DNA of 64,000 bases from Methylotenera versatilis 79 (GTDB taxonomy: Bacteria; Pseudomonadota; Gammaproteobacteria; Burkholderiales; Methylophilaceae): the NCBI RefSeq assembly GCF_000384375.1, contig NZ_ARVX01000001.1, forward strand, positions 1,054,001-1,118,000, given 5' to 3'. The notes under the pieces were generated by a model. It saw only the letters and a list, made by a program, of their open reading frames with translations. It did no database searches and had not been told where the DNA came from. This document shows positions 17,542-26,751 of this stretch, in pieces (position 1 is the first letter of the stretch; each line of letters opens with the position of its first letter). The translations under genes were made by a program, and so were the position numbers.

Positions 17542-18939
17542 ATGCACATTCACATCTTAGGTATTTGCGGTACATTTATGGGCGGCATAGCGGTGCTGGC
17601 GAAGCAGGCAGGGCATCGCGTGACAGGCTGCGATGCTAACGTTTATCCGCCAATGAGTACGCAACTGCAAGCGCAGGGTATTGAGTTAATAGAAGGTTTT
17701 GACCCAAATCAAACTGAGCTAAATCCAGATATTTACGTGATTGGCAATGTAGTTTCGCGCGGCAATCCTTTAATGGAAGAAATTCTGAATAAAGGTTTGC
17801 CTTATATTTCTGGTCCACAATGGTTGGCAGAGAATGTGTTGCAAGGTAAATGGGTGTTAGCTGTTGCGGGTACGCATGGTAAGACAACGACCAGCTCAAT
17901 GTTGGCTTGGATATTGGAATATGCAGGTTTGGCGCCAGGTTTTTTAATCGGCGGTGTACCGCAAAACTTTGATGTTTCAGCACGTTTGCCACAGGCACCA
18001 GTTCAAGATAAAAAAAGCATCTCACCTTTTTTTGTGATTGAAGCCGATGAATACGACACCGCTTTTTTTGATAAACGTTCAAAATTTGTGCATTACCGCC
18101 CGCGCACTGCTGTATTAAATAATCTAGAATTTGACCATGCTGATATCTTTGATGATTTAGCAGCGATTGAAAAACAGTTTCACCATCTAGTGCGCACAGT
18201 TCCGCAGCAGGGTTTAGTGGTGGCGAATGGTAAAGAATCCAGTTTGAATCGTGTGATTGAAAAAGGTTGTTGGACGCCAGTGGAAAAATTCGGCACGGAT
18301 GCGGATTGGCAGGCTGAAAACGCGGCAGGTGATGGCAGTTTTGACGTGGTTTATCAAAGCAAACCGCAGGGCCGCGTGAATTGGGATTTATTGGGTGAGC
18401 ATAATCGTATGAATGCGCTGGCAAGTATTGCGGCTGCACGCCATATAGGCGTTTCTACGGATGTGAGTATCGCCGCATTGACGGAATTTAAAAACGTTAA
18501 ACGCCGCATGGAAATCAAGGGCGTTGTGAATAACATCACTGTTTATGATGACTTTGCGCATCATCCAACGGCGATTGAAACGACAGTGGCTGGTTTACGC
18601 GCCAAGATCGGCGATGTTAAAACGACAGGCGCGCGTATATTAGCGGTGCTTGAGCCTAGAAGTAATACCATGAAATTAGGCGTGATGAAAGACGCATTGC
18701 CTGCCAGCTTGAAAGACGCAGATTTGGTATTTTGCTACGGTGCGAATTTAGGCTGGGATGCGGCAGATGCATTAAAATCGATTGCGCATAAAGCGCAAAC
18801 CTTTGATGATTTAAACTTGTTAGTCAAAGCGATTAGCGGTGCAGGAAAACAGGGCGATCATATTTTGGTGATGAGTAACGGCGGTTTTGGCGGCGTGCAT
18901 CAAAAAATTCTGGATGCGCTGAATGTTTCACAATCTTGA
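17542..18939 (+). CDS. mpl: UDP-N-acetylmuramate:L-Ala-gamma-D-Glu-meso-DAP ligase (murein recycling)
   Basis: Mpl attaches recycled murein tripeptide to UDP-MurNAc, so cell-wall turnover products re-enter peptidoglycan synthesis. The 465-residue protein has the Mur ligase layout: an N-terminal nucleotide-binding fold starting MHIHILGICGTFMGG, the ATP-binding loop AGTHGKTTTSS near residue 110, the central EADEYDTAFFD motif typical of Mpl, and a C-terminal domain with DDFAHHPTAIE and EPRSNTMK. It is 34 bp after metH. An AmpG-type muropeptide permease is encoded about 38 kb further on and would supply the substrate. Confidence 0.95.
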   Translation: MHIHILGICGTFMGGIAVLAKQAGHRVTGCDANVYPPMSTQLQAQGIELIEGFDPNQTELNPDIYVIGNVVSRGNPLMEEILNKGLPYISGPQWLAENVLQGKWVLAVAGTHGKTTTSSMLAWILEYAGLAPGFLIGGVPQNFDVSARLPQAPVQDKKSISPFFVIEADEYDTAFFDKRSKFVHYRPRTAVLNNLEFDHADIFDDLAAIEKQFHHLVRTVPQQGLVVANGKESSLNRVIEKGCWTPVEKFGTDADWQAENAAGDGSFDVVYQSKPQGRVNWDLLGEHNRMNALASIAAARHIGVSTDVSIAALTEFKNVKRRMEIKGVVNNITVYDDFAHHPTAIETTVAGLRAKIGDVKTTGARILAVLEPRSNTMKLGVMKDALPASLKDADLVFCYGANLGWDAADALKSIAHKAQTFDDLNLLVKAISGAGKQGDHILVMSNGGFGGVHQKILDALNVSQS

Positions 18940-18968
18940 GCAAGTAAATCTTTAACGGAAAATAAAGT

Positions 18969-19958
18969 TTGAGTGCTGTGCTGAAACAATCCGAATTGGC
19001 AGTTAAGTCGACAAAGGTGAGTTATTTGTCGACTTTCAGCGCAATTGGTGTTGCCATTGCTATTTCTATTATTGTGCATTTGGTGATATTAACCATTCAT
19101 TTTGAGCCAGAACTCAAACGCCTCGCCAATAAACTACCTTCGTTAGATGTGGTGTTGGTGAACGCTAAAACCAAAAATGCGCCAGACAAAGCCGAGTTAT
19201 TAGCACAAGCTAATTTGGATCGTGGTGGTAATACCGATGCGAATCGGCAAATGAAAACGGCATTGCCAGCACCCAAGCAAAAAACTACAGAAGTAAAATT
19301 GAAGCCGAGCGCAGATGCGCACAGCGCGGCAAAAGCGGCCAAACTAAAAGCGCAGGAATCGCGTGAGCAAAAGCGCGTAGATGTTTTAGAAAAACAAGCG
19401 CAAGAATTGTTAACCCAATTGAATGCCACAAAAAAAGTAGAGTCGAATCCTACGCAAGATGCCGCCTCAGCTGACCCTGAACAAGGTGAGCAAAAAGCCA
19501 TTACGAAATCACTTAATCGCGCTGATTTGATTGCAGCCAGTATTGAAATTGACCGTTTAGAGGCGCAAATCGCCAAACAACAAGACGAGTATCAAAAGCG
19601 CCCAAAAAGAAGATTTATTGGCGCGCGCACCAAAGAAGCCAGTGACGCGATGTATTTGGAAGCATGGCGGCAAAAGGTGGAGCGTATCGGCAATATGAAT
19701 TATCCAGAAGCCGCGCGCAATCAAAAAATCTATGGACAATTGCGCATGACTGTATCGATTAAATCGGATGGCAGCATTGAAAAGATTGATATTGATAAAA
19801 GTTCTGGCTCTAAAGTGCTGGATGAAGCGGCTAAAAATATTGTTTATTTGGCGGCGCCATATGCCAGATTTACCGATGATATGAAGAAAAATACCGATAT
19901 TTTGGGGATTACAAGAACGTGGACTTTTACGCAGGAAGATGCATTGGCAACCCAATGA
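18969..19958 (+). CDS. TonB-like energy transducer
   Basis: This 329-residue protein has one N-terminal membrane anchor (about residues 24-45, AIGVAIAISIIVHLVIL), then a long Ala/Lys-rich, partly coiled periplasmic region (about 60-215), and a C-terminal TonB fold (about 225-325, with MNYPEAARNQKIYGQLRMTV and the usual V-x-x-SSG-x-x-xLD-xAA pattern). Such proteins pass proton-motive force from ExbB/ExbD to outer-membrane receptors. No exbBD or receptor gene is adjacent. The start is TTG at 18969 with GGAAAA about 8 nt upstream. The gene follows mpl by 29 bp, so it may be on the same transcript. It is not the canonical Pro-rich TonB, and the partner receptor is unknown. Confidence 0.82.
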   Translation: MSAVLKQSELAVKSTKVSYLSTFSAIGVAIAISIIVHLVILTIHFEPELKRLANKLPSLDVVLVNAKTKNAPDKAELLAQANLDRGGNTDANRQMKTALPAPKQKTTEVKLKPSADAHSAAKAAKLKAQESREQKRVDVLEKQAQELLTQLNATKKVESNPTQDAASADPEQGEQKAITKSLNRADLIAASIEIDRLEAQIAKQQDEYQKRPKRRFIGARTKEASDAMYLEAWRQKVERIGNMNYPEAARNQKIYGQLRMTVSIKSDGSIEKIDIDKSSGSKVLDEAAKNIVYLAAPYARFTDDMKKNTDILGITRTWTFTQEDALATQ

Positions 19959-19983
19959 TTTTGAAGCAAAATGAGCTTAATTA

Positions 19984-20301
19984 ATGATGAATAATCACTT
20001 TAAACATCATGTCTTTTTTTGCCTGAACCAGCGTCCAGATGGCGAATCCTGTTGCCAAGATAAAGGTGCAGAAGCGGCATTTGATTACATGAAATCACGT
20101 GTAAAAAAACTCGGTTTAAATGGTGAAGGCAAAGTACGTATTAACCGTGCTGGCTGTTTCGATCGCTGCGAATTAGGGCCATTATTAATTGTTTATCCAC
20201 AAGCGATTTGGTACACATTTGTAGATAATGACGATATTGAAGAAATTATTGAAAGCCATTTGATCAATGACAAAATAGTGACTCGACTAGTAGTTGAGTA
20301 A
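19984..20301 (+). CDS. Thioredoxin-like (2Fe-2S) ferredoxin family protein
   Basis: The 105-residue protein belongs to the thioredoxin-fold [2Fe-2S] group related to the NuoE C-terminus. Cysteines at 13 (FFCLNQRP), 23/24 (ESCC), 58 and 62 (AGCFDRCELGP) form the expected C-x(9-10)-C...C-x3-C cluster pattern. It is cytosolic, since no signal or membrane segment is present. It follows the TonB-like gene by 25 bp, probably on one transcript. The electron partner is unknown. Confidence 0.85.
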   Translation: MMNNHFKHHVFFCLNQRPDGESCCQDKGAEAAFDYMKSRVKKLGLNGEGKVRINRAGCFDRCELGPLLIVYPQAIWYTFVDNDDIEEIIESHLINDKIVTRLVVE

Positions 20302-20369
20302 TAGCCTTGAGAAATATTGACTGAATAATAGTGTTAACTAAAACTAGTTAATTAAAGCTAAATGGTTTG

Positions 20370-20798
20370 CTAGACGACTAAAGCGCATTCAATATGCGCT
20401 TTAATTTTTTGTTTTAAAGTTTCTAAGGCTGCGGCATTTAAGCTAAAAGGCTGACCATCGCGCATCGTTTCGCCCCAATGAGAGTTAGGGAAATGCTTGT
20501 CATTTTCAAAACGCGGAATCACATGCCAATGTACATGCGGCGTTTTATTGCCCAAGCTGGCCAAGTTTATTTTATCAGCATGCGTAATTTCTCTTAACGC
20601 TAATTCAACCGCAAAAACCGTTTTCATCGTTCTTGCGCGTTGATGTGGCGTTAAATTGGTCATTTCTTTGATATGTTCAAGCAATTCAACGCGGCAATAA
20701 GCAGGGTAATCCGCATCTTTCAACAGCACCACGCGGCAAAAATCATCTTGCCACAAAATTTGGTGCAGGCTTGGTTTACATAAATCGCAATCGTTCAA
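20370..20798 (-). CDS. HIT-family nucleotide-binding protein
   Basis: The 142-residue histidine-triad protein has the catalytic motif HVHWHVIPR at about residues 91-99. HIT proteins hydrolyse or transfer nucleotides from phosphoramidates and dinucleoside polyphosphates; the substrate here is not known. The N-terminus (MNDCDLCKPS...ILWQDDFCRVVLL) matches close relatives, which supports the TTG start at 20798. That codon directly abuts the nadA stop, so translation is probably coupled. A C-x2-C pair at residues 4-7 may bind zinc. Confidence 0.88.
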   Translation of the reverse strand: MNDCDLCKPSLHQILWQDDFCRVVLLKDADYPAYCRVELLEHIKEMTNLTPHQRARTMKTVFAVELALREITHADKINLASLGNKTPHVHWHVIPRFENDKHFPNSHWGETMRDGQPFSLNAAALETLKQKIKAHIECALVV

Positions 20799-21896
20799 TT
20801 ATGAGGCCGCCAGCATGCGGTCTAAAGTCAGTTTGGCCAGTTTGGCATCATGTTCCGGTACTTTGATCTGATTGACGATTTTACCTTCAGCCAGATTTTC
20901 CAATGTCCAAGCCAAGTGCTGCGGGTCAATACGCGCCATGGTCGAACATTCGCACACTACATGGCTCATAAATTGTACTAATTTGCCTTGCGGTTTCATT
21001 TGCTCGGCTAAACGATTGACCAAGTTTAGTTCAGTGCCGACTAGCCATTTGGTATTTGGCGCCGCTTCACTCACGGTTTTTAAAATATATTCGGTAGAAC
21101 CCACGAAATCTGAATTCAGACACACTTCAAATGGCGCTTCTGGGTGCGAAATCACGATGCCATCAGGATGATCCGCGCGGAATTTGGTAATGTTTTGCAA
21201 CCTGAACATCTGGTGAACGGCGCAATGGCCTTTCCACAATAGAATCTTAGCATTTTTAATTTCTTCAACGGTTAAGCCGCCCATAGGCTGATCTGGATCC
21301 CAAATCGGCATTTGTTCTAATGGAATACCCATTTTATGGCCAGACCAGCGACCTAGATTTTGGTCAGGGAAAAATAGCACTTTTTCGCGCTGCGCAAAAC
21401 TCCATTCTAAGATTTTTGGTGCGTTAGTGCTGGTGCAAACGATACCACCGTGCTCGCCGCAAAATGCTTTTAAATCGGCAGCGGAGTTGATGTAAGTAAC
21501 AGGTGTGATTGTTTCATCAAAGTCCAACACTTTGCTCAGTTCTCGATAACTGCGTTCTACTTTAGCCAGATTCGCCATGTCAGCCATGCTGCAACCCGCA
21601 GCCAAGTCTGGCAATACAACAACTTGTTCTGGGCGGCTTAAAATATCTGCCACTTCTGCCATAAAATGCACGCCTAAAAATACAATAAATTCTGCATCTA
21701 AATCTTCGCAATAACGCGATAGTTTAAGTGAATCGCCTGTGAAATCGGCGTGGCGGTAAACCGCTTCATTTTGATAATGGTGGCCCAAAATGACCAAGCG
21801 TTTACCGAGTTTGTTGCGCGCGGCAATAATGCGGCGCTGGCAGTCGGCATCGTCTACTGCCTGATATTTTTCAAATTTTATGGTTGCTGTTTGCAT
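20799..21896 (-). CDS. nadA: Quinolinate synthase A
   Basis: NadA condenses iminoaspartate with dihydroxyacetone phosphate to make quinolinate for NAD synthesis, using an oxygen-sensitive [4Fe-4S] cluster. The 365-residue protein shows LGHHYQNEAVYRHADFTGDS near the N-terminus and cluster cysteines in AGCSMADMA, EHGGIVCTSTNA / GHCAVHQMF and VVCECSTMARI. Length and motifs are those of the full-length proteobacterial enzyme. nadB and nadC are not nearby. It is the upstream gene of the nadA-HIT pair. Confidence 0.96.
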   Translation of the reverse strand: MQTATIKFEKYQAVDDADCQRRIIAARNKLGKRLVILGHHYQNEAVYRHADFTGDSLKLSRYCEDLDAEFIVFLGVHFMAEVADILSRPEQVVVLPDLAAGCSMADMANLAKVERSYRELSKVLDFDETITPVTYINSAADLKAFCGEHGGIVCTSTNAPKILEWSFAQREKVLFFPDQNLGRWSGHKMGIPLEQMPIWDPDQPMGGLTVEEIKNAKILLWKGHCAVHQMFRLQNITKFRADHPDGIVISHPEAPFEVCLNSDFVGSTEYILKTVSEAAPNTKWLVGTELNLVNRLAEQMKPQGKLVQFMSHVVCECSTMARIDPQHLAWTLENLAEGKIVNQIKVPEHDAKLAKLTLDRMLAAS

Positions 21897-21984
21897 ATGG
21901 GTTTGAGTTTGTGAACCTTGAAAGGTTTATTTTATAACTTTATATTTATTGAAAGATTTTTGCTAAGTAATTTTATAAGCGATG

Positions 21985-22431
21985 TTATAAAACTAAATCA
22001 TGTCTTTCACCTAATTTTTTAAGCGCGTCGATATTCGTCCAAGAAAAAACGCGACTCGCTGCCTCACGCCAATCTACCCACTCATAACGAATATGCTCAT
22101 CTGGCGCTAGTGTAATCGGTAAAGGTTGCGGCAATTCCAAACCAAACAAATGCTCTATATTTTCAACTACGTCTGGCGCATAACGATGCCGCCAATGCGG
22201 ATAGATTTCGTAAATATTACTGGCTTGCCAGTCCTGCAAATCATATTGATTAGTATCTAGCCCAGTTTCTTCCAGTACTTCACGAATCGCCGCCTGTCTT
22301 GGCGTTTCATTACCTTCTATGCTGCCCGTTACAGATTGCCAAAAGCCTGCTTTATCCGCGCGTTCCATGATTAATACTTGCAAATCTTTGGTATGAATCA
22401 GCACAAGTGCCGAAATAGGTGTTTTAAACAC
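21985..22431 (-). CDS. nudB: Dihydroneopterin triphosphate diphosphatase (Nudix)
   Basis: NudB removes pyrophosphate from dihydroneopterin triphosphate in folate synthesis. The 148-residue protein has a complete Nudix box, G-SIEGNE-TPRQAAIREVLEETG, at about residues 36-57. The rest matches the NudB family (PHWRHRYAPDVVENIEHLFGLEL, HIRYEWVDWREA). The start codon is GTG at 22431. It stands between ispH and nadA on the minus strand, 45 bp from ispH. A general Nudix hydrolase remains possible, but the central region supports NudB. Confidence 0.85.
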   Translation of the reverse strand: MFKTPISALVLIHTKDLQVLIMERADKAGFWQSVTGSIEGNETPRQAAIREVLEETGLDTNQYDLQDWQASNIYEIYPHWRHRYAPDVVENIEHLFGLELPQPLPITLAPDEHIRYEWVDWREAASRVFSWTNIDALKKLGERHDLVL

Positions 22432-22476
22432 AGTGAATAAATCTTTTATCAGTATTTAAGTGTGCGATTTGCGGGA

Positions 22477-23490
22477 TTATTCTTTGTTGGTTTTCACTGC
22501 ATTGATTAAGTTTTTGGGCAGTTGAAACACTACGCTTTCAATCACGCCATGCAACTCGGTTACTTCAGCTGCGCCTAAAGCTTGCAACTTCGCAATCACT
22601 TCTTTCACTAAAACTTCAGGTGCAGATGCGCCAGCGGAAACGCCTATTTTCTTTTTACCAATCAACCACTCGGATTTTAAATAGCTAGCGTTGTCCACCA
22701 TATAGGCCTCAACACCTTGATTTTGCGCGACTTCCCTTAATCGGTTGGAGTTTGAACTATTGGGTGAACCGACCACGATCACTAAATCGCAATCTTTCGC
22801 CATGATCTTGACCGCATCTTGGCGATTTTGCGTGGCATAACAAATGTCATCGCTTTTAGGTGCTTTAATCTGCGGGAATTTGGCTTTAAGCGCATCAATC
22901 ACCAATGCCGCATCGTCCATAGAAAGCGTAGTTTGCGTAACAAAAGCCAGTTTTTCAGTATTTTTAACGGTTAAGTTCAGTACATCTTCAGGCGTTTCCA
23001 CCAAATACATCCCTAAATCAGCAGGATTATCTTCAACATGGTCGTCTTCAGCTTGCCCCATAGTCCCCTCAACTTCTGGGTGACCTTTGTGCCCAATCAT
23101 CACGATTTCCATACCGGCCTGGCGCATTTTGGCGACTTCAATATGCACTTTCGTGACCAGCGGGCAAGTCGCATCAAATGCGGTTAATCCGCGTGATTCA
23201 GCTTCTCGTCTAACTGCTTTTGAAACACCGTGTGCGCTAAAAATCACCGTGCTACCAGTCGGAATTTTGTCTAGTTCATTGACAAAAATAGCGCCTTTGG
23301 CCCGCAGTCCGTCTACCACAAATTTATTGTGGACAACTTCGTTACGCACATAAATCGGCGCGCCAAATTTTTCTAAGGCCTGTTCAACAATAATAATCGC
23401 GCGATCAACACCCGCACAGAATCCGCGTGGATTCGCTAAAACGATATTAGCTGGTGCTGTGGCAGCTGGTTTTGTAAGGGCTTCACTCAT
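22477..23490 (-). CDS. ispH: 4-hydroxy-3-methylbut-2-enyl diphosphate reductase
   Basis: IspH is the last enzyme of the MEP pathway, reducing HMBPP to IPP and DMAPP. The 337-residue protein has the three [4Fe-4S] cysteines in [23 protein letters not shown] and [11 protein letters not shown], and the active-site region [15 protein letters not shown]. It has about ten extra N-terminal residues before the conserved start. The gene is divergent from purU with about 105 bp between them. Confidence 0.96.
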   Translation of the reverse strand: MSEALTKPAATAPANIVLANPRGFCAGVDRAIIIVEQALEKFGAPIYVRNEVVHNKFVVDGLRAKGAIFVNELDKIPTGSTVIFSAHGVSKAVRREAESRGLTAFDATCPLVTKVHIEVAKMRQAGMEIVMIGHKGHPEVEGTMGQAEDDHVEDNPADLGMYLVETPEDVLNLTVKNTEKLAFVTQTTLSMDDAALVIDALKAKFPQIKAPKSDDICYATQNRQDAVKIMAKDCDLVIVVGSPNSSNSNRLREVAQNQGVEAYMVDNASYLKSEWLIGKKKIGVSAGASAPEVLVKEVIAKLQALGAAEVTELHGVIESVVFQLPKNLINAVKTNKE

Positions 23491-23537
23491 AATTTAAATG
23501 GTTAACTGCATGTGATTAGTTAGTCATTATAATTCGG

Positions 23538-23543
23538 TATAAT
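23538..23543 (+). promoter_or_regulatory. Candidate -10 element for purU
   Basis: A perfect TATAAT lies 52 nt upstream of the purU start, in the ispH-purU divergent gap. No good -35 is visible at 17 bp. The leader then contains CAGCTGTAAAAC and GGCTGTAAAAT, an imperfect direct repeat just before the start. Confidence 0.35.
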
Positions 23544-23595
23544 GGCACAAATTTTTAATTAAACAGCTGTAAAACAACGGCTGTAAAATAATGAT

Positions 23596-24450
23596 ATGAA
23601 AAATACCGCAACATTACTGATTACCTGCCCAGATGCTAAAGGCATCGTGGCGGCTATTGCTGATTTTTTGTATCAGCACAATGCCAATATTTTACACGCA
23701 GACCAGCATCAAGATGCAGAAAATAATCTATTTTTAATGCGTGTGGAATGGGATGTTGCCAATTTCAATTTAGCTGAAAACGATTTTGAGCCAGCATTTG
23801 CGCCGATAGCTAGCAAATTTAATATGCATTGGCAGCTTAAACTGTCGCAACATAAAACGCGTGTGGCGATTATGGTTTCGCAATACGATCATTGTTTAGC
23901 CGATTTATTGCATCGCCACAAAAGTGGCGAATTGGCTTGTGACATACCGTTAATTATCAGTAATCATCGTGACACTGAAGCTTTAGTAAAATTTTACGGC
24001 ATCGATTTTCACTATATTGAAGTGAATAAAGACAACAAACCGGCGGCTGAGGCCGCGCAGTTTAAATTGTTTGCGGATTACAATATTGACCTCATCGTGC
24101 TGGCGCGTTATATGCAGATTTTGTCGCCCGATTTTGTGGCGCGTTATCCGCAAAAAATCATTAATATCCATCACTCATTCTTACCGGCATTTATTGGCGC
24201 GCGCCCTTACCATCGCGCGTTTGAACGCGGCGTTAAATTGATTGGCGCAACGGGACATTATGTGACAGAAGTGCTAGATGAAGGCCCGATTATCGAGCAG
24301 GATATTGATCGTATTTCGCATCGCGACCAAGTAGAAGATTTGATTCAAAAAGGCCGCGATTTAGAGCGCATTGTATTAAGCAAAGCCGTACGCTGGCATA
24401 TTGAAAATCGTATTTTGCTTTATGCGAATAAAACGGTGATTTTTGATTAA
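23596..24450 (+). CDS. purU: Formyltetrahydrofolate deformylase
   Basis: PurU hydrolyses 10-formyltetrahydrofolate to formate and tetrahydrofolate, supplying formate for purine synthesis and balancing the one-carbon pool. The 284-residue protein has an N-terminal ACT regulatory domain (about residues 5-85, TCPDAKGIVAAIADFLYQ) and a C-terminal formyltransferase-like catalytic domain with NIHHSFLPAFIGARPYHRAF and TGHYVTEVLDEGPIIEQD, which hold the catalytic Asn, His and Asp. In a methylotroph this enzyme also bears on formaldehyde/formate flux. Two hairpins follow the gene. Confidence 0.95.
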   Translation: MKNTATLLITCPDAKGIVAAIADFLYQHNANILHADQHQDAENNLFLMRVEWDVANFNLAENDFEPAFAPIASKFNMHWQLKLSQHKTRVAIMVSQYDHCLADLLHRHKSGELACDIPLIISNHRDTEALVKFYGIDFHYIEVNKDNKPAAEAAQFKLFADYNIDLIVLARYMQILSPDFVARYPQKIINIHHSFLPAFIGARPYHRAFERGVKLIGATGHYVTEVLDEGPIIEQDIDRISHRDQVEDLIQKGRDLERIVLSKAVRWHIENRILLYANKTVIFD

Positions 24451-24458
24451 ATTGAGAG

Positions 24459-24488
24459 GTTAAGTTTTTAACGCATACAAAACTTAAC
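24459..24488 (+). terminator. AT-rich hairpin after purU
   Basis: GTTAAGTTTT (24459-24468) and AAAACTTAAC (24479-24488) form a perfect 10-bp inverted repeat with a 10-nt loop, just after the purU stop. No long T run follows, so on its own it may be a weak terminator or stabilising hairpin. The same stem sequence occurs after bufC. Confidence 0.4.
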
Positions 24489-24502
24489 ACTTAAAAAGTC
24501 AC

Positions 24503-24534
24503 AAAAAAGCGAGGATTGATTCCTCGCTTTTTTC
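24503..24534. terminator. Bidirectional Rho-independent terminator between purU and lysA
   Basis: AAAAAAGCGAGGA / TCCTCGCTTTTTT form a 13-bp perfect stem with a 5-nt loop (24516-24520). A and T runs on the two sides allow it to end both purU (plus) and lysA (minus) transcripts. Confidence 0.92.
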
Positions 24535-24589
24535 TTGCGTAACTTGTATTAACTAGATTAAATAAAACACTCTTTTTAAGCGCGTTAAA

Positions 24590-25852
24590 TTAAGGTAATA
24601 ATTGCTCAAGCGCAAATAAATCTGCAATTTTTTCGCGTTGGCGAATCAAATGTATTTGGTCGCCATCTACCATCACCTCCGCCGCACGGCCGCGCGTGTT
24701 GTAGTTACTCGCCATACTCATACCATAAGCACCAGCAGATTTAATGGCTAATAAATCTCCTTCCGCTAACTTAAATGTACGGTCATGACCTAAAAAATCG
24801 CCACTTTCACAAACTGGCCCTACGATTTCATAAGTGTCTGCTTCGCCTTCGCGTGGATTCACCGCAACAATATCGTGGTAAGCATCATATAATGCGGGGC
24901 GCATCAAATCATTCATCGCGGCGTCAACTATAGCGAAATTCTTACTTTCGGTATGTTTCAGATATTCTACTTTTGTGAGTAATACGCCAGCATTTCCCAC
25001 CAAAGCGCGGCCTGGTTCAAATAATACTTTGACATTTTTATGCGCCAATTTAGCCAAAATGGCTTTGGCGTACACTTCAAATTCTGGCGGTGTTTCATCA
25101 GAGTAAGTGATGCCAATACCGCCGCCTACATCAATATGCGAAATGACAATATTCTTAGCGGCAAGCGTATCTACCAAGCCCAAAATCAAATCAAGCGCCT
25201 CAATAAACGGCGCTAATTCAGTGATTTGTGAGCCGATATGGCAATCAACGCCGTGTACCGCAATATTTGACATAACGGCAGCTTGTTCATAAACCGCAAT
25301 CGCATCTTCAAACGCCACGCCAAATTTATTGTTTTTTAAACCCGTAGAAATATAAGGGTGTGTTTTTGCATCTACATTCGGGTTAACTCGTAACGAAACT
25401 GGTGCGATTTTGCCCATTTCACCCGCGACTTGGTTTAGTCGCGCTAACTCGCTGGCTGATTCCACATTAAAGCAAAAAATACCAGCGTTTAATGCTGCGC
25501 GCATTTCGTCTGCACTTTTACCTACACCAGAAAAAACAATCTTTTGCGGATCGCCGCCTGCGGCTAAAACACGCGCTAATTCACCGCCAGAAACAATATC
25601 AAACCCTGCGCCCAATTTTGCGAATAGATTCAAGATAGCAATATTGGGGTTAGCTTTTACAGCAAAACAGACCAAATGATCTGTGCCAGCTAGACCAGCT
25701 TTAAAATTGTTAAAGGCTTGGGTTAAGGCAAATTTTGAATACACATAACAAGGCGTAGCGAACTGCGCAGCGATTTGGCTTAAAGCCACATTTTCGGCAT
25801 GTAAATTGCCATTTTTAAAATCAAACACTTTTTTAGAATCAAACATAGGCAC
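24590..25852 (-). CDS. lysA: Diaminopimelate decarboxylase
   Basis: LysA decarboxylates meso-diaminopimelate to lysine, the last step of lysine synthesis. The 420-residue PLP enzyme has the Schiff-base lysine in CFAVKANPN (Lys66), the phosphate-binding region GGGIGITYSDE, EPGRALVGNAG, and the cross-subunit cysteine motif GPVCESGDFLG. The C-terminal SAGAYGMSMASNYNTR is conserved. It lies 6 bp after lptM and is transcribed with it, the usual proteobacterial pairing. Confidence 0.96.
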   Translation of the reverse strand: MPMFDSKKVFDFKNGNLHAENVALSQIAAQFATPCYVYSKFALTQAFNNFKAGLAGTDHLVCFAVKANPNIAILNLFAKLGAGFDIVSGGELARVLAAGGDPQKIVFSGVGKSADEMRAALNAGIFCFNVESASELARLNQVAGEMGKIAPVSLRVNPNVDAKTHPYISTGLKNNKFGVAFEDAIAVYEQAAVMSNIAVHGVDCHIGSQITELAPFIEALDLILGLVDTLAAKNIVISHIDVGGGIGITYSDETPPEFEVYAKAILAKLAHKNVKVLFEPGRALVGNAGVLLTKVEYLKHTESKNFAIVDAAMNDLMRPALYDAYHDIVAVNPREGEADTYEIVGPVCESGDFLGHDRTFKLAEGDLLAIKSAGAYGMSMASNYNTRGRAAEVMVDGDQIHLIRQREKIADLFALEQLLP

Positions 25853-25858
25853 AATTAA

Positions 25859-26089
25859 TTAGTAATCTTTAACAGTTGGTGGGGTTGCAATCGGCGGGAT
25901 GATAGGCGCTTTTTCTTTATTTGGGTTAGTTGATTCAGGCGTAGCTGGATGCTCAACGCCTTGCGGATAACGTTGCTCAGGAATATACAACGGCCCTTTG
26001 GTGCCGCAAGCTGTTAGCGTGCTACAAATGGCTAATAACAGAAAATTTAAGGTGAATTTAGTGTTAAGTTTAATATTAAGCTTAAGCAT
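25859..26089 (-). CDS. lptM: LptM (YifL)-family small outer-membrane lipoprotein
   Basis: LptM helps mature the LptD/LptE lipopolysaccharide translocon by promoting correct LptD disulphides. The 76-residue protein has a lipoprotein signal with lipobox LTAC and then the family hallmark CGTKGPLYIPEQ, followed by a Pro-rich tail. AGGAG before the ATG supports the start. It sits directly upstream of lysA, the conserved gene order for this family. The signal peptide begins with an Asn/Lys/Leu-repetitive stretch (KLNIKLNTKFTLNF). Confidence 0.85.
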   Translation of the reverse strand: MLKLNIKLNTKFTLNFLLLAICSTLTACGTKGPLYIPEQRYPQGVEHPATPESTNPNKEKAPIIPPIATPPTVKDY

Positions 26090-26107
26090 TTACGCTCCTA
26101 ATCGTCC

Positions 26108-26131
26108 AGCAATAGCAATAGCAATAGCAAT
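26108..26131. repeat. Hexanucleotide microsatellite (AGCAAT)x4
   Basis: Four perfect tandem copies of AGCAAT begin 19 nt upstream of the lptM start codon, in its untranslated leader (minus strand reads ATTGCT). Copy number could vary by slippage and change leader length or promoter spacing, but no promoter was identified to test this. Confidence 0.8.
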
Positions 26132-26319
26132 AAAGACATATTTTAACATTAATGTGTATATAGGGCAGTTTGCGGTTCGCTAATTGAGCACAAATACCCG
26201 TTAAGCACGAATAAAAGCATTCCATTGCCGTTAATGCTGCAAATTTTACCGATTATCGGATACTGCTCGCATAGTGATTTTGACTTTGGCATGATGCAAA
26301 TAAGCAAAAAAGGGTATTG

Positions 26320-26751
26320 ATGATGAACACTTTAAAACGGTTGCAAAAAGGCTTTACGCTGGTTGAGATTATGATTGTGGTGGCGATTATTGGGATTTTG
26401 GCTTCGGTTGCGATACCTAGTTATCAAGATTATGTCAAAAAAGGTAAAGCTGCAGAAGCTACTGCGACACTGGCTGATTTACGCATAAAAATGGAGCAAT
26501 GTTTTCAAGATAATCGCAGTTATGCAGGATGTGCAGCTTTTTGTGCGCCGACAAGCGGTGCGGTAAATTTTAGCTATGCATGTGCCGCAACACCTGATGC
26601 TTTAACTTATAACATTGTTGCAACAGGGGTATCAGGCAAAGGCATGACAGGCTTTTCCTACAGCGTCAATCAAAGTAACGCTAAAACTTCTAAATACGAT
26701 GGTTCGGCTGAAAAAGCGTGCTGGGTAACTAGTAAAACTGGTACATGCTAA
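26320..26751 (+). CDS. pilE: Type IV pilin PilE-like (class III signal)
   Basis: The protein is a pilin-type filament subunit of about 143 residues. It has a short leader ending in Gly, cut by PilD before Phe ([21 protein letters not shown]), Glu at mature position 5, and the hydrophobic helix that buries it in the membrane and filament. Four cysteines follow, including the C-terminal pair ([12 protein letters not shown]) that forms the D-loop. The start is ATG 26320 or 26323, with AGGG upstream; a TTG at 26317 is less likely. It heads a minor-pilin operon and could be a minor pilin or a ComP-like pilin rather than the major subunit. Its stop overlaps the next start. Confidence 0.85.
   Translation: MMNTLKRLQKGFTLVEIMIVVAIIGILASVAIPSYQDYVKKGKAAEATATLADLRIKMEQCFQDNRSYAGCAAFCAPTSGAVNFSYACAATPDALTYNIVATGVSGKGMTGFSYSVNQSNAKTSKYDGSAEKACWVTSKTGTC

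Noticed and set aside
17636-18439. 267-codon open frame antisense to mpl
   Set aside because: It lies wholly inside the conserved mpl gene, has a His/Pro/Leu-rich composition typical of a shadow frame, and matches no family.
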